A stretch of DNA of 42,037 nucleotides from NCBI GenBank assembly GCA_016212295.1, contig JACRGO010000225.1, positions 1 through 42,037 on the forward strand. The letters are read 5' to 3'. The translations under genes and the position numbers were made by a program. Under the pieces are notes generated by a model. That model was not told the origin of the DNA. It saw only the letters and a program-made list of their open reading frames with translations, and did not search any database. This document shows positions 7,989 through 16,430 of this stretch, one piece after another; within the stretch, counting starts at the first letter, position 1; the number at the start of each line of letters is the position of its first letter. The DNA comes from Nitrospinota bacterium. GTDB lineage: Bacteria > Nitrospinota > Nitrospinia > JACRGO01.

Positions 7989-8963
7989 TCAAGAATAATT
8001 GGCTGAATACGCCTTCCAATGGGTATCCAGAATGCCTTCTATGGTGCGGTACCGGGGATCCCAGCCCAACAATTTTTTCGCCAGGGACGCGCCGGCGTAA
8101 ACCCGGGCCGGGTCCCCTGCCCTCCTCCCGACTATTTCCACCGGGATATCCTTTCCGGTGACAGTCCTGGCGGCCCGGACCACTTCCATCACGCTGAAGC
8201 CCCTTTCCGTTCCCAGGTTGACCTTGAGGGATGGATTATTCTCCTCAAGATAATTCAAGGCGGAAAGGTGCGCCTCGCTCAGATCGGACACATGGACATA
8301 ATCCCGGACCCCTGTGCCGTCCGGCGTATCATAGTCGTCCCCGTACACCAATACCTCTTCCCTTATGCCTGCCGCTACTTCCATAACCACGGGTATAAGA
8401 TTGGTCGGATTTTGTTCCAGGCCTGTGATCCTCCCCTGCGGATCGTATCCTGCGGCGTTGAAATATCTTAGGGAAACGAACCGGAGGCCACGAAGTTTTT
8501 CGTACCATTCCAACAGCCGCTCAATTTCCAGTTTAGTGAACCCATAAAAATTCGTTGGCTTTAGGGGATGATTTTCATCAACAGGAAGATAATCAGGTTC
8601 TCCATATACCGCGGAAGAAGAGGAAAAAATGAACATTCTGATTTTTGCCTCTGACATGGCGTTTAGCAGGTTAATGGTCCCGGAAATATTATTTTCCGCG
8701 TATTTTTCCGGATGCAGCATGCTTTCTCCAGCCGACTTGAAGGCCGCCAGATGCACCAAGGCGTCGAACCCGCTGGCCATAGCCTTTTTCAGCGCCTCCA
8801 TGTCCAGGATGTCCCCTTCGAAAAATTCCGCGCCGCCTTGCAGATTGGACCTGAGTCCGGTGCTGAGATTGTCAAACACCGTGACTTCATGCCCTGCGTC
8901 GAGAAACCGCCTTGCCACATGGGACCCGATATACCCCGCCCCGCCGCATATAAGCACATTCAT
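7989..8963 (-). CDS. galE: UDP-glucose 4-epimerase
   Basis: A 324-residue NAD-dependent short-chain dehydrogenase/epimerase, interconverting UDP-glucose and UDP-galactose in the cytoplasm. The NAD-binding GGAGYIGSH is at residues 7-15, FDNLSTG at 30-36, SSSSAVYG at 114-121 and the catalytic Y140-GFT-K144. NPTNLIPVV and DGTGVRDYVHVSDL are typical GalE segments. The ATG at 8963 has AGGAG eight bases upstream; an in-frame codon six residues earlier lacks such a site. It heads a minus-strand group with the PilZ protein and a membrane protein and would supply UDP-galactose for surface glycans. A related UDP-sugar epimerase activity cannot be excluded. Confidence 0.92.
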   Translation of the reverse strand: MNVLICGGAGYIGSHVARRFLDAGHEVTVFDNLSTGLRSNLQGGAEFFEGDILDMEALKKAMASGFDALVHLAAFKSAGESMLHPEKYAENNISGTINLLNAMSEAKIRMFIFSSSSAVYGEPDYLPVDENHPLKPTNFYGFTKLEIERLLEWYEKLRGLRFVSLRYFNAAGYDPQGRITGLEQNPTNLIPVVMEVAAGIREEVLVYGDDYDTPDGTGVRDYVHVSDLSEAHLSALNYLEENNPSLKVNLGTERGFSVMEVVRAARTVTGKDIPVEIVGRRAGDPARVYAGASLAKKLLGWDPRYRTIEGILDTHWKAYSANYS

Positions 8964-9281
8964 TTTCAAAACTCCTATCAAATATATCTGAAATTTAAAT
9001 TTTTTTTACCGCAGAGCGCAAAGACACGGAGAAAAGAAAACAATGTAACCAAATATTTTACAAAAAACTCTGCGCCTCTGTGTCTCCGCGGTTCATTTTT
9101 TGGTTAATTTTATGAATTGCGCGTGTATTCATGCTATCAGAAATCATATCCTTTTAAAGGTTGAAAAGTAAACTATATGGGCCAAAATGGAAAATGGGGT
9201 CCTAAAAATGTTAAACTTTTTCGATTCAATTTTTTCATTTCAGCGGTCAAATTCTTGTTTTATCTCCCTGGAGGATAAACC
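8964..9281. repeat. Divergent intergenic region with GCAAAG/CGCAGAG inverted element
   Basis: This 318-base gap separates galE (minus) from fbp (plus). It holds two inverted arms of one repeat family: accgcagagcgcaaagacac at 9008-9027 (continuing to 9036) and its reverse type at 9068-9093 (ctctgcgcctctgtgtctcc...). They could pair into a hairpin about 85 bases long. The remaining sequence up to 9281 is AT-rich and must contain the fbp promoter, but I see no convincing -35/-10 pair. Confidence 0.6.
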
Positions 9282-10298
9282 ATGCAAGCCGAACAAACCG
9301 GACTTACCCTTACTCAGCATATACGACTGGAGCAAAAGGCCCACGCCTCGGCCACAGGCGAATTTTCCGGGCTCCTCAACGAGATCCTCGTTGCCGGGAA
9401 AGTAATCTCCAGGGAGGTCAACACCGCCGGACTCAAGGCCGAAATGGTTTTGGGGGTGACGGACAACGTCAATGTCCACGGCGAAAAGGTCCAAAAACTC
9501 GATGAATACTCCAATAACACCATTATTCACCTTCTCCAGCGTTGCGGATACCTCGCCATCATGGGTTCAGAGGAAAACGACGAGCCGATCACAATTCCCG
9601 AAAAATATGGAAAAGGGAAATACGTTTTGCTCCTCGATCCCTTGGACGGCTCCTCCAACATCGACGTGAATGTGAGCATCGGGACCATTTTTTCCATCTA
9701 TAAAAAGATCAGCTCCGGGGAGTCAGGCGCCACAGAGGACCTGCTCCAGCCTGGAAACCGGCAGGTGGCGGCTGGATACATCCTGTACGGCTCCAGCACG
9801 GTTTTCATTTATACCGCCGGGAACGGGGTGCATGGATTTACCTTTGATCCTAGCGTTGGCGAGTTTCTCCTTTCCCACCCGAACATTAAAATTCCACAAA
9901 AAGGGGGCATATACAGCGTGAATGAAGGAAATTATAATTTGTGGAGCAACGGCCAAAAAAAATACGTGGAATACCTGAGGGAAATTGACAAGGCCACCGG
10001 CCGGCCATATAAGGCCAGGTATGTAGGCTCAATGGTGGCGGACCTTCACCGCACCCTGCTCAAGGGCGGAATATTCATGTATCCCGCCGATAAAAGCTCT
10101 CCTGAAGGCAAACTGAGGCTCGGATACGAATGCGCTCCCATGGCCTTCATAGTGGAACAGGCTGGAGGCAAGGCCAGCACTGGAAAGCAGCGCGCAATGG
10201 ACGTAATCCCCGCCAAACTCCATCAACGCATCCCCCTCTACATCGGCAGCAAGGAAGACGTGGAAATGGCGGAGAAATTCCTGGCGGAGGACCTTTAA
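9282..10298 (+). CDS. fbp: Fructose-1,6-bisphosphatase, class I
   Basis: A 338-residue enzyme that removes the 1-phosphate from fructose 1,6-bisphosphate in gluconeogenesis or the Calvin cycle. The metal-binding signature D119-PLD-GSSNID (119-127) is intact. So are E97 in MGSEENDE and the late segments YVGSMVADLHRTLLKGGIFMYP and LRLGYECAPMAFIVEQAGG, which bind the sugar phosphate. Length is normal for the class. CTGGAGG about ten bases before the ATG is a good ribosome site. The next gene starts one base after the stop, so the two are an operon. Confidence 0.96.
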   Translation: MQAEQTGLTLTQHIRLEQKAHASATGEFSGLLNEILVAGKVISREVNTAGLKAEMVLGVTDNVNVHGEKVQKLDEYSNNTIIHLLQRCGYLAIMGSEENDEPITIPEKYGKGKYVLLLDPLDGSSNIDVNVSIGTIFSIYKKISSGESGATEDLLQPGNRQVAAGYILYGSSTVFIYTAGNGVHGFTFDPSVGEFLLSHPNIKIPQKGGIYSVNEGNYNLWSNGQKKYVEYLREIDKATGRPYKARYVGSMVADLHRTLLKGGIFMYPADKSSPEGKLRLGYECAPMAFIVEQAGGKASTGKQRAMDVIPAKLHQRIPLYIGSKEDVEMAEKFLAEDL

Positions 10299-10299
10299 A

Positions 10300-11475
10300 T
10301 TGAAAACCAAAAAATCCATGAAGCACTGCCGCGGAAGCGGGACCGTCATCGATCCACTGCCCATAAACGATTACATCGGCCCGGACAGCAAGGACATCGC
10401 CACCCTCGTGGACAAGGGCCTTGTCTGTTATAACGGCGGGAGGCTGAGGGAAATTTGCTGGCTTTTGCGTGACATCCTTTCCAGGGACGATGTGGTTCTG
10501 GGCCTTTCCATTTCAGGCGCTTTGACCCCGGCCGGATTCGGCGTCTCCATCTTCGCCCCTTTAATTGAAGCCGGGTGGATTGATTACATGGTCTCCACAG
10601 GGGCGAATATCTACCACGACATCCATTACGCCCTCGATTTCAAGTTCAACGTAAAATACCCCTGGGGAAAAGACGACGAGTTGAGGGAAAAAGGGATCGT
10701 CCGCATTTACGATATACTTTTTGACAACAAGGTCCTGTTCGATACTGACAAATACTGCCTCGATCTCATGAAAAAGCCCGAATTCAGGAAAAAGATGGGT
10801 ACCTCTGAACTTCATTACCGCCTGGCTAAATACGTTGATGAAACCGCGAAAAAAAATAGCGCCAGGCCCTGCATGCTGACCGCCGCCAGGAAATATGACG
10901 TCCCCATATACGCCCCGGCCCCGTGCGACGGGACCCTTGGCCTGAACGCCGGGGCATTGGAGATGTCGGGCCTCCCGGTGCAATGGGACTCCGTGCATGA
11001 CATCAACGAAATAACCGGTCTTGCCTATTGGGCCAGGCAGGAAGGAAGGAAAAGCGCGGTCCTTGTTTTAGGCGGGGGAGTCCCCAAAAACTATATTCTT
11101 CAGACAGGGCCGCAGATACAGGAAATCCTGCACCTTGAGGATGACGGCCACGATTACTTCATGCAGTTGACAGACGCCCGCCAGGATACCGGCGGGCTGT
11201 CAGGCGCCACTCCCTCCGAGGCGGTGACATGGGGAAAGGTCAACCCTGAAACGATCAGCCGCAATATCGTGTGCCACGCGGACGTAACCATCGCCCTTCC
11301 CATTATTGCCGCCTATCTGTTCGCCACGGTAAAGCCAAGGAAGCCAAAGAGACTTTACCAGAAAAGAGAGGAATGTTATGATGCGCTGAAAAAGGCATTT
11401 CTTGGAAAAAAAAACCGAATAATCATGGAAAACCATGATTACAAAAACCTGGAACCACGAATTAGCACGAATTAA
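10300..11475 (+). CDS. Deoxyhypusine synthase-like protein
   Basis: A 391-residue protein of the deoxyhypusine synthase family. I use the TTG start at 10300 because GGAGG at 10286-10290 fits it; the next ATG (10318) would be 27 bases away. Family landmarks are visible: LSISGALTPAGFG, DYMVSTGANIYHD, PAPCDGTLGLNAG, LVLGGGVPKNYILQ, and SGATPSEAVTWGK with K313 at the place of the lysine that forms the enzyme intermediate in the eukaryotic enzyme. Bacteria lack eIF5A, so the substrate must differ; relatives act in polyamine chemistry such as homospermidine formation. The last about 15 residues (ending NLEPRISTN) are encoded by a dispersed repeat that also supplies the stop codon. Coupling to fbp is by a single intervening base. 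Confidence 0.85.
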   Translation: MKTKKSMKHCRGSGTVIDPLPINDYIGPDSKDIATLVDKGLVCYNGGRLREICWLLRDILSRDDVVLGLSISGALTPAGFGVSIFAPLIEAGWIDYMVSTGANIYHDIHYALDFKFNVKYPWGKDDELREKGIVRIYDILFDNKVLFDTDKYCLDLMKKPEFRKKMGTSELHYRLAKYVDETAKKNSARPCMLTAARKYDVPIYAPAPCDGTLGLNAGALEMSGLPVQWDSVHDINEITGLAYWARQEGRKSAVLVLGGGVPKNYILQTGPQIQEILHLEDDGHDYFMQLTDARQDTGGLSGATPSEAVTWGKVNPETISRNIVCHADVTIALPIIAAYLFATVKPRKPKRLYQKREECYDALKKAFLGKKNRIIMENHDYKNLEPRISTN

Positions 11476-11548
11476 CACGAATATTTCATAAAAACACACT
11501 TATTGGCATTTAGAAACAATTAGTGTCCATTCGTGTTAATTCGTGGTT
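11453..11548. repeat. ACGAAT-family inverted element at the end of the DHS-like gene
   Basis: Left arm aaccacgaattagcacgaat (continuing to 11482) and right arm at 11521-11548 (ccattcgtgttaattcgtgg) can pair. The left arm lies inside the last codons of the preceding gene. Related elements are at 21148-21394 and 34424-34510. Confidence 0.7.
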
Positions 11549-11590
11549 CATATTACAACATAAACAACGCGCTAAGGAGAATTTGCATCC

Positions 11591-12517
11591 ATGAGAAACG
11601 TCACCATTATTGGTTCAGGTCCAGCCGGATACACAGCGGCCATTTACACCGCCAGGGCAAACCTTAAACCCGTGCTTATCGAAGGCTCGCAGCCCGGCGG
11701 CCAGCTCACCATCACCACCGAGGTGGAAAACTTTCCCGGTTTTCCTAATGGACTGGACGGCCCCCAGTTGATGGAGAACATGAAAAAACAGGCCGCGCGT
11801 TTCAGCACGGAATTCATGCAAAACAACGTTACCTCAGTTGACCTCTCGAAGCGTCCATTCAGCATTGTCCTGGACAACAAAAATACCATCCAAACCAAGA
11901 CCCTTATAATCGCCACCGGGGCCACTGCAAGATTGCTTGGGATAGAATCGGAAACAAAACTCATGGGTTATGGCGTTTCAGCATGCGCCACCTGCGACGG
12001 CTTTTTTTACCGGGACCTGGACGTCATGGTCATGGGCGGCGGAGACACCGCCGTTGAAGAGGCCATCTTTCTCACCCGCTTCGCCAAAACCGTAACCATT
12101 ATCCATCGCAGGGACGCGCTGCGCGCCTCAAAGATCATGCAGGAAAAGGCTTTTAAGAATGAGAAGATTAAATTTCAATGGAACTCGGTGATCGAGGAGA
12201 TCCTGGACGTGGGCCGGCAAAAGGTCACTGGAGTAAAATTGAAGAACACCAAAACCGGCGAGATCACCACCCATCCATGCGACGGGGTCTTCATCGCCAT
12301 CGGCCATTCTCCCAACACCGCCATTTTCAAGGGCCAATTGGAATTGAATGAAACAGGATATATAATCACCAAACCTGGAACTTCCAAGACAAACGTTGAA
12401 GGGGTTTTCGCGGCGGGTGACGTGCAGGACCCGATTTACAGGCAGGCCGTGACGGCAGCGGGGACAGGCTGCATGGCCGCTATCGACGCGGAGAGGTTCC
12501 TGGAAGATAACCCTTGA
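11591..12517 (+). CDS. trxB: Thioredoxin reductase
   Basis: A 308-residue flavoprotein that reduces thioredoxin with NADPH. The FAD-binding GSGPAGY is at residues 8-14, the redox-active CATC at 132-135 within SACATCDGFFY, and the NADPH domain starts VMGGGDTAVEEA, followed by HRRDALRAS. The final FAD motif GVFAAGDVQDPIYRQAVTAAGTGCMAA is complete. Length is standard for the low-molecular-weight type. AAGGAG before ATCCATG gives a good start. It stands alone: the dispersed ACGAAT element separates it from the fbp group, so it probably has its own promoter. Confidence 0.95.
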   Translation: MRNVTIIGSGPAGYTAAIYTARANLKPVLIEGSQPGGQLTITTEVENFPGFPNGLDGPQLMENMKKQAARFSTEFMQNNVTSVDLSKRPFSIVLDNKNTIQTKTLIIATGATARLLGIESETKLMGYGVSACATCDGFFYRDLDVMVMGGGDTAVEEAIFLTRFAKTVTIIHRRDALRASKIMQEKAFKNEKIKFQWNSVIEEILDVGRQKVTGVKLKNTKTGEITTHPCDGVFIAIGHSPNTAIFKGQLELNETGYIITKPGTSKTNVEGVFAAGDVQDPIYRQAVTAAGTGCMAAIDAERFLEDNP

Positions 12518-12839
12518 GCTTGGAGACCCCGGCGGCAAAGACCCATTTTCTCTTGAAAAGGGATTTCGGGGCCACATGCTGGTAAAGGGGATTATACTTG
12601 CAGATCTGGCGGCAGTATCGGAATCCTTTCAGAAAAAAGGACATTTTGGAATATATGCACTTTTCACAAAAAAGGGGAAGCTCTTCCATTCGCGGATCCA
12701 TAAACCTAACCTCTTTTTTTTATTTTTTTTCTTTGCTGCTTTCCTCCCAATAAAAAGCACAAATCATGCCAAAGACAAAGCCAATAAAATCAATGGCCGT
12801 TGTGCAGGATTTTTGACTTAGCTGTGTGATTTTATATTA
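12518..12839. other. Intergenic region with no supported gene
   Basis: About 320 bases follow trxB. Short frames exist on both strands (for example 12576-12821), but they contain a T-run translated as poly-Phe and no recognisable domain. A fragment near 12767 (atgccaaagacaaagccaat) might be the start of a lost transposase, but it stops after about 15 codons. I see no hairpin terminator directly behind trxB. Confidence 0.4.
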
Positions 12840-12884
12840 TTACGTTCAGAAATTTGCGTTGTCCGCGCAAATTTCTGAACGTAA
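12840..12884. repeat. Perfect 19-bp inverted repeat (hairpin)
   Basis: The arms ttacgttcagaaatttgcg (12840-12858) and cgcaaatttctgaacgtaa (12866-12884) are exact reverse complements with a seven-base loop. It lies directly upstream of a transposase remnant, so it may be an end of the mobile element or a scar of nested insertion. It has no run of T behind it, so it is not a typical terminator. Confidence 0.8.
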
Positions 12885-12913
12885 AATATCATCGAACGTT
12901 TGAATACATCGAA

Positions 12914-12945
12914 ATTTATTTTGGTTGCGGCCATGCCGCGCGATG
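12914..12945. repeat. GGTTTCGGCCATGCC repeat, copy 1
   Basis: The sequence ttggttgcggccatgccgcg recurs with one or two changes at 31247-31279 and 31431-31459, each time preceded by an AT-rich stretch and followed by g/c-atg. The core cggccatgccg is a near-palindrome. Confidence 0.6.
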
Positions 12946-12952
12946 CAGTGGT

Positions 12953-13270
12953 TTAAACCGCTCTATTTTGGCGGACCAGATCATTAGCCTTACCGGCATT
13001 AAAGCTGAAGAACGGTGTCCGCATCTCCTCAGGCGTGTGGTGGTCCAGGACGAAGTCAATGGCCGTGAAATTGTCCTGCTTGCCAATCACCTGGAATTCG
13101 GCTCCAGCACTATTGCTTCCATCTACAAAGATCGCTGGGAAATCGAGTTTTATAGGTTTGTGATACATATCAAAAGAAATATTATCCGCATGAATCCATT
13201 TTTTTCGCGAAAATCCGCGTTCCATGAAATTTTTCACATTTTGCCGGAAGTTCAAGCCATAAGGGCCTAA
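12953..13270 (+). pseudogene. IS4-type transposase remnant
   Basis: The frame carries LADQIISLTG, RRVVVQDEVNGREIVLLANHLEFGSSTIASIYKDRWEIEF, which is the last catalytic part of IS4-family transposases (Y-x2-R-x3-E region). The following FFKWIK-type helix is disturbed: the distance from Glu to the expected Lys is eight residues rather than six, and sequence after about 13170 fades. The N-terminal domain with the first two catalytic acids is missing. It is therefore inactive. A repeat (ttggttgcggccatgccgcg) found twice more in the window lies just upstream at 12921-12940. Confidence 0.7.
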
Positions 13271-13381
13271 TTGTAGAAAAGAACGGCCTGGGATTCAAGG
13301 CGGACCGGGGATTTGGTTTGACTTCGGAACGCCGTTTTGATAATATTCAACCTTTTGAATGCAGGCAAAAAAGGAGTTTTT

Positions 13382-13690
13382 ATGATTGAATTAGTTTACG
13401 CGGACAACGGCGCGCAGGGGGCGGCCCCTTCATTCATGGGGATCTTGCCGCCCTTGCTTATGATGATGGCCATTTTTTACTTTCTTTTGATCAGGCCTCA
13501 GCAAAAAAAGCAAAAGGAAAGGGATGAGACGTTAAAGACCCTGAAGGAGGGCGACAACGTGGTCACCACTGGAGGAATCTACGGCAGTATTTCAAAAATC
13601 AAGGGGGACACGGTTGTCCTGAAAATAGCCGAGAACGTGAAGATAAAAGTCGAACGGAGCGCCATCAACGGCCTTAAAAACGAGCCTTGA
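13382..13690 (+). CDS. yajC: Preprotein translocase subunit YajC
   Basis: A 102-residue single-span membrane protein that accompanies SecDF at the SecYEG channel. A hydrophobic helix (PPLLMMMAIFYFLLIRPQQKKQKE) at about residues 19-36 ends in the diagnostic IRPQQKKQKE, followed by LKEGDNVVTTGGIYGSISKI, the conserved soluble domain. I choose the ATG at 13382 because AAGGAG lies six bases before it; the frame extends 15 codons upstream without a better site. It is followed by secD and secF. Confidence 0.95.
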   Translation: MIELVYADNGAQGAAPSFMGILPPLLMMMAIFYFLLIRPQQKKQKERDETLKTLKEGDNVVTTGGIYGSISKIKGDTVVLKIAENVKIKVERSAINGLKNEP

Positions 13691-13760
13691 GAGCGGCTAT
13701 GATATTTAAGATTTTAGATTGTGGATTTTAGATTGGAAGAATAAAAAGAAAAATTACCAC

Positions 13761-13801
13761 AATTTTAGCCACTTGCAACTTTAGCCCACTTTAGCCACTC
13801 G
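13761..13801. repeat. TTTAGCCAC repeat between yajC and secD
   Basis: The stretch contains aactttagcccactttagcc and related units resembling the array at 18795-18835. The region 13700-13740 also has gattttagattgtggatttt, a low-complexity repeat type that recurs near 16370 and 18180. It splits an otherwise compact operon. Confidence 0.5.
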
Positions 13802-13814
13802 CATAAATAAATTC

Positions 13815-15365
13815 ATGAACAAGAACCTGAAATGGAAGGGATTGCTGATTGCCGTTATCGTCGGAGTATCGGCCTATCTGGCGTATCCGCTTGACAAGAA
13901 AATCAACCTTGGGCTGGACCTTCAGGGGGGAATGCATCTAGTCCTGGAAGTCCAGAACGACAAGGCGGTTGAAACCACTATTGACAGGACCCTTCGCGAG
14001 ATCAAGCGCTCTATCGCTAAAGCTGATATGGATATTCAGAGGGCGGAGAAAAATCCTGACAATAGCTTCACAATCGAACTCTTCGACGGGAAAAATCTGG
14101 AATCAGTGAAGAAAATCGTCGAGGAAATTCCCGGCCTGGTCGCCAGGGCATCGGAATCCACCCCCACAAAGCTTACTTACTCACTCGACCAGCGTGAAGT
14201 AAAAACAATAAAGGAAAACGCTGTTGACCAGGGGCTTGAGACCATACGAAACAGGGTGGACCAATTCGGCGTGGCCGAGCCCTCCATTCAGCGCGAGGGA
14301 GAAAGAAGGATAATAGTCCAGCTTCCAGGCATCAAGGACCCGGAGAGGGCAATAAATCTTATCGGCAAGACGGCGCTCCTGGAATTCAAGATGGTTGACG
14401 AGGAAAACAGCCTGGACGACGCCCTTGCGGGCCATGTCCCCGCCGGTGATGAAATTCTTTATGAACGCACGGTCAACGCCGAAACCAAGGCCGTTAAAAA
14501 AACTCCCCTGCTCCTCAAAAAGGAGTCAGTCCTTACAGGCGACTATCTTACCAAGGCCGAGGTCAGGATCGACCACAATTACATGCAGCCCTATGTTTCC
14601 ATCAGTTTCAACAATGCAGGCGCGAGGCTTTTCCAGACTATCACGCGGGAGCATGTAAAGAAGCGCCTGGCCATAGTGCTGGACGGGGCCGTCTATTCAG
14701 CGCCGGTGATCCAGGAAGAGATTTCAGGCGGCCAGGCCCAGATATCAGGACGCTTCACCTCCGAGGAGGCCCATGACCTGGCCATTGTGCTCAGGGCCGG
14801 TTCCCTTCCCGCGCCTGTCACCATACTTGAAAACAGGACAGTCGGACCTTCCCTTGGCCGTGACAGCATTCAGCAAGGCGCCAACTCGTTCATAATCGGC
14901 ACGGCCCTCGTGGTGGTTTTCATGGTAATCTACTATAAATTAAGCGGGGTCATTGCCGTAATAGCCCTTTTATTGAACATTGTTCTGCTAATGGGCTCAG
15001 TGGCTTACATGGAGGCGGCCCTGACCCTTCCAGGCATCGCGGGAATTGTTTTGACCGTCGGCATGGCCGTGGACGCCAATGTCCTGATTTATGAGCGCAT
15101 TCGCGAGGAACTCCGGCTTGGGAAAACGCCCCGCGCGGCGGTGGACGCGGGATTTGAGAAGGCCTTCGCCACCATAATGGACGCGAATGTAACCACGCTC
15201 ATCGCTGCGGTTGTCTTGTTCCAGTTCGGCACCGGCCCGATTAAAGGCTTCGCCATAACTCTCTGTATAGGCCTCTTGGCAAGCATGTTCACTGCGGTAT
15301 TCGTATCGCGCTTTATATTCGATTTCCTGACCAGCCATTGGAAGGTCAATAAGGTGAGCGTCTGA
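13815..15365 (+). CDS. secD: Protein translocase subunit SecD
   Basis: A 516-residue RND-type membrane protein that uses the proton gradient to help release secreted proteins on the outer face. One N-terminal helix (LLIAVIVGVSAYLAYP) is followed by the signature LGLDLQGGMHLVLEV (residues 32-46) and a large periplasmic P1 domain. Five clustered C-terminal helices contain AGIVLTVGMAVDANVLIYERIREE with the conserved Asp. Residues about 130-175 (GLETIRNRVDQFGVAEPSIQ) are the usual P1 strand motif. The stop overlaps the start of secF by one base (TGATG). Confidence 0.96.
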   Translation: MNKNLKWKGLLIAVIVGVSAYLAYPLDKKINLGLDLQGGMHLVLEVQNDKAVETTIDRTLREIKRSIAKADMDIQRAEKNPDNSFTIELFDGKNLESVKKIVEEIPGLVARASESTPTKLTYSLDQREVKTIKENAVDQGLETIRNRVDQFGVAEPSIQREGERRIIVQLPGIKDPERAINLIGKTALLEFKMVDEENSLDDALAGHVPAGDEILYERTVNAETKAVKKTPLLLKKESVLTGDYLTKAEVRIDHNYMQPYVSISFNNAGARLFQTITREHVKKRLAIVLDGAVYSAPVIQEEISGGQAQISGRFTSEEAHDLAIVLRAGSLPAPVTILENRTVGPSLGRDSIQQGANSFIIGTALVVVFMVIYYKLSGVIAVIALLLNIVLLMGSVAYMEAALTLPGIAGIVLTVGMAVDANVLIYERIREELRLGKTPRAAVDAGFEKAFATIMDANVTTLIAAVVLFQFGTGPIKGFAITLCIGLLASMFTAVFVSRFIFDFLTSHWKVNKVSV

Positions 15366-16273
15366 TGGAATTAATTAAACCCGGCACAAATATTGATTTT
15401 ATCGGAAAGCGGCATATCTGCATCACGCTGTCAGTGTTGGCCATTCTGGCCACAGTGGTCTTGTTTTTTGTCAAATCCGGTTTCAATTACGGCATCGACT
15501 TCGCCGGCGGCACCCTGGTCCAACTGAAATTCCAAAAGGAAATATCCATTGAATCCGTGCGTGACGGGCTGCATAAGATGAACATGGGCGACAGCGACAT
15601 CCAGCACTTCGGCTCCAGGAAGGACGTGCTCATCCGGACTGGAAAGTGGACGGAGGATTTGAAGGATGTGGGCGAGTCGATGAATAAAAAACTGAAAGAG
15701 GAATTTCCGGACAATGCTCCGGAAGTGGAAAGAGTGGAAATGGTTGGTCCGAAAGTGGGGAGCGACTTGCGGGAAAAGGCGTTTCTGTCCCTGTTCTATT
15801 CCATGGTGGGCATACTTATCTATGTGGCCTTCAGGTTTGAGCTGAAGTTCGGGGTGGCCGCTATATTGGCGACCCTTCACGATGTCCTCATAATGGCCGC
15901 GGCTTTCCTGATCACAGGCAAGGAATTCAATCTGACCATAGTGGCCGCCTTTTTGACCATTATCGGATATTCGCTCAACGACACAGTCGTGGTTTTCGAC
16001 AGAATCCGCGAGAACCTGCGAAAGGCAGGCAAGAAGGACCTGCTGCGAATCATAAATGACAGCGTCAATCAGACCCTGAGCCGGACCATTCTAACCAGCG
16101 GGCTGACCTTGCTGGTGGTTGTAGCGCTGTTTTTCTTCGGGGGTGAGGTAATACATGATTTCGCCTACGCCCTTCTCGTCGGCATTATAGTCGGCACATA
16201 CTCCTCAATCTACATCGCAAGCCCCTGCCTGGTTATATGGGAAAATCTGGCCGCCAGGAAGAAACAGGGGTGA
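15365..16273 (+). CDS. secF: Protein translocase subunit SecF
   Basis: A 302-residue partner of SecD. It starts with a membrane helix and YGIDFAGGTLVQLKF (residues about 39-53), the SecF version of the D2 motif. The C-terminal five-helix bundle has IIGYSLNDTVVVFDRIREN and NQTLSRTILTSGLTLL, both characteristic. Length is normal. Its start codon overlaps the secD stop, so the two are translationally coupled. Downstream is an AT-rich spacer with a 43-bp direct repeat. Confidence 0.96.
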   Translation: MELIKPGTNIDFIGKRHICITLSVLAILATVVLFFVKSGFNYGIDFAGGTLVQLKFQKEISIESVRDGLHKMNMGDSDIQHFGSRKDVLIRTGKWTEDLKDVGESMNKKLKEEFPDNAPEVERVEMVGPKVGSDLREKAFLSLFYSMVGILIYVAFRFELKFGVAAILATLHDVLIMAAAFLITGKEFNLTIVAAFLTIIGYSLNDTVVVFDRIRENLRKAGKKDLLRIINDSVNQTLSRTILTSGLTLLVVVALFFFGGEVIHDFAYALLVGIIVGTYSSIYIASPCLVIWENLAARKKQG

Positions 16274-16330
16274 CCTTTTTTTATTTAGATTCTTACACAT
16301 TCATTCTAAGAATTCGTCTCTTACAATTTC

Positions 16331-16373
16331 GTTATTCGATTCACCAAAATTTCAAATATCTTTGGCTATATTT
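16331..16373 (+). repeat. 43-bp direct repeat, left copy
   Basis: This stretch, containing caaatatctttggctatatt, is identical over 43 bases to 18138-18180. Together the two copies flank the PMT-type gene. A shorter relative (caaatatccttggctatgtt) lies at 38147-38167. Confidence 0.85.
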
Positions 16374-16430
16374 AAGATTTCGGATTTTTAAAAGCCTAAC
16401 CCCGCGAAAATACGGCTTTCTTATGCGAGC

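Noticed and set aside
9100-9281. Riboswitch or promoter upstream of fbp
   Set aside because: No conserved aptamer pattern and no convincing -35/-10 pair could be recognised by eye.
10300-11475. Hypusine modification of a translation factor
   Set aside because: eIF5A does not occur in bacteria; only family membership can be claimed.
12576-12821. 81-codon frame behind trxB
   Set aside because: Contains poly-Phe from a T run and no recognisable protein sequence.
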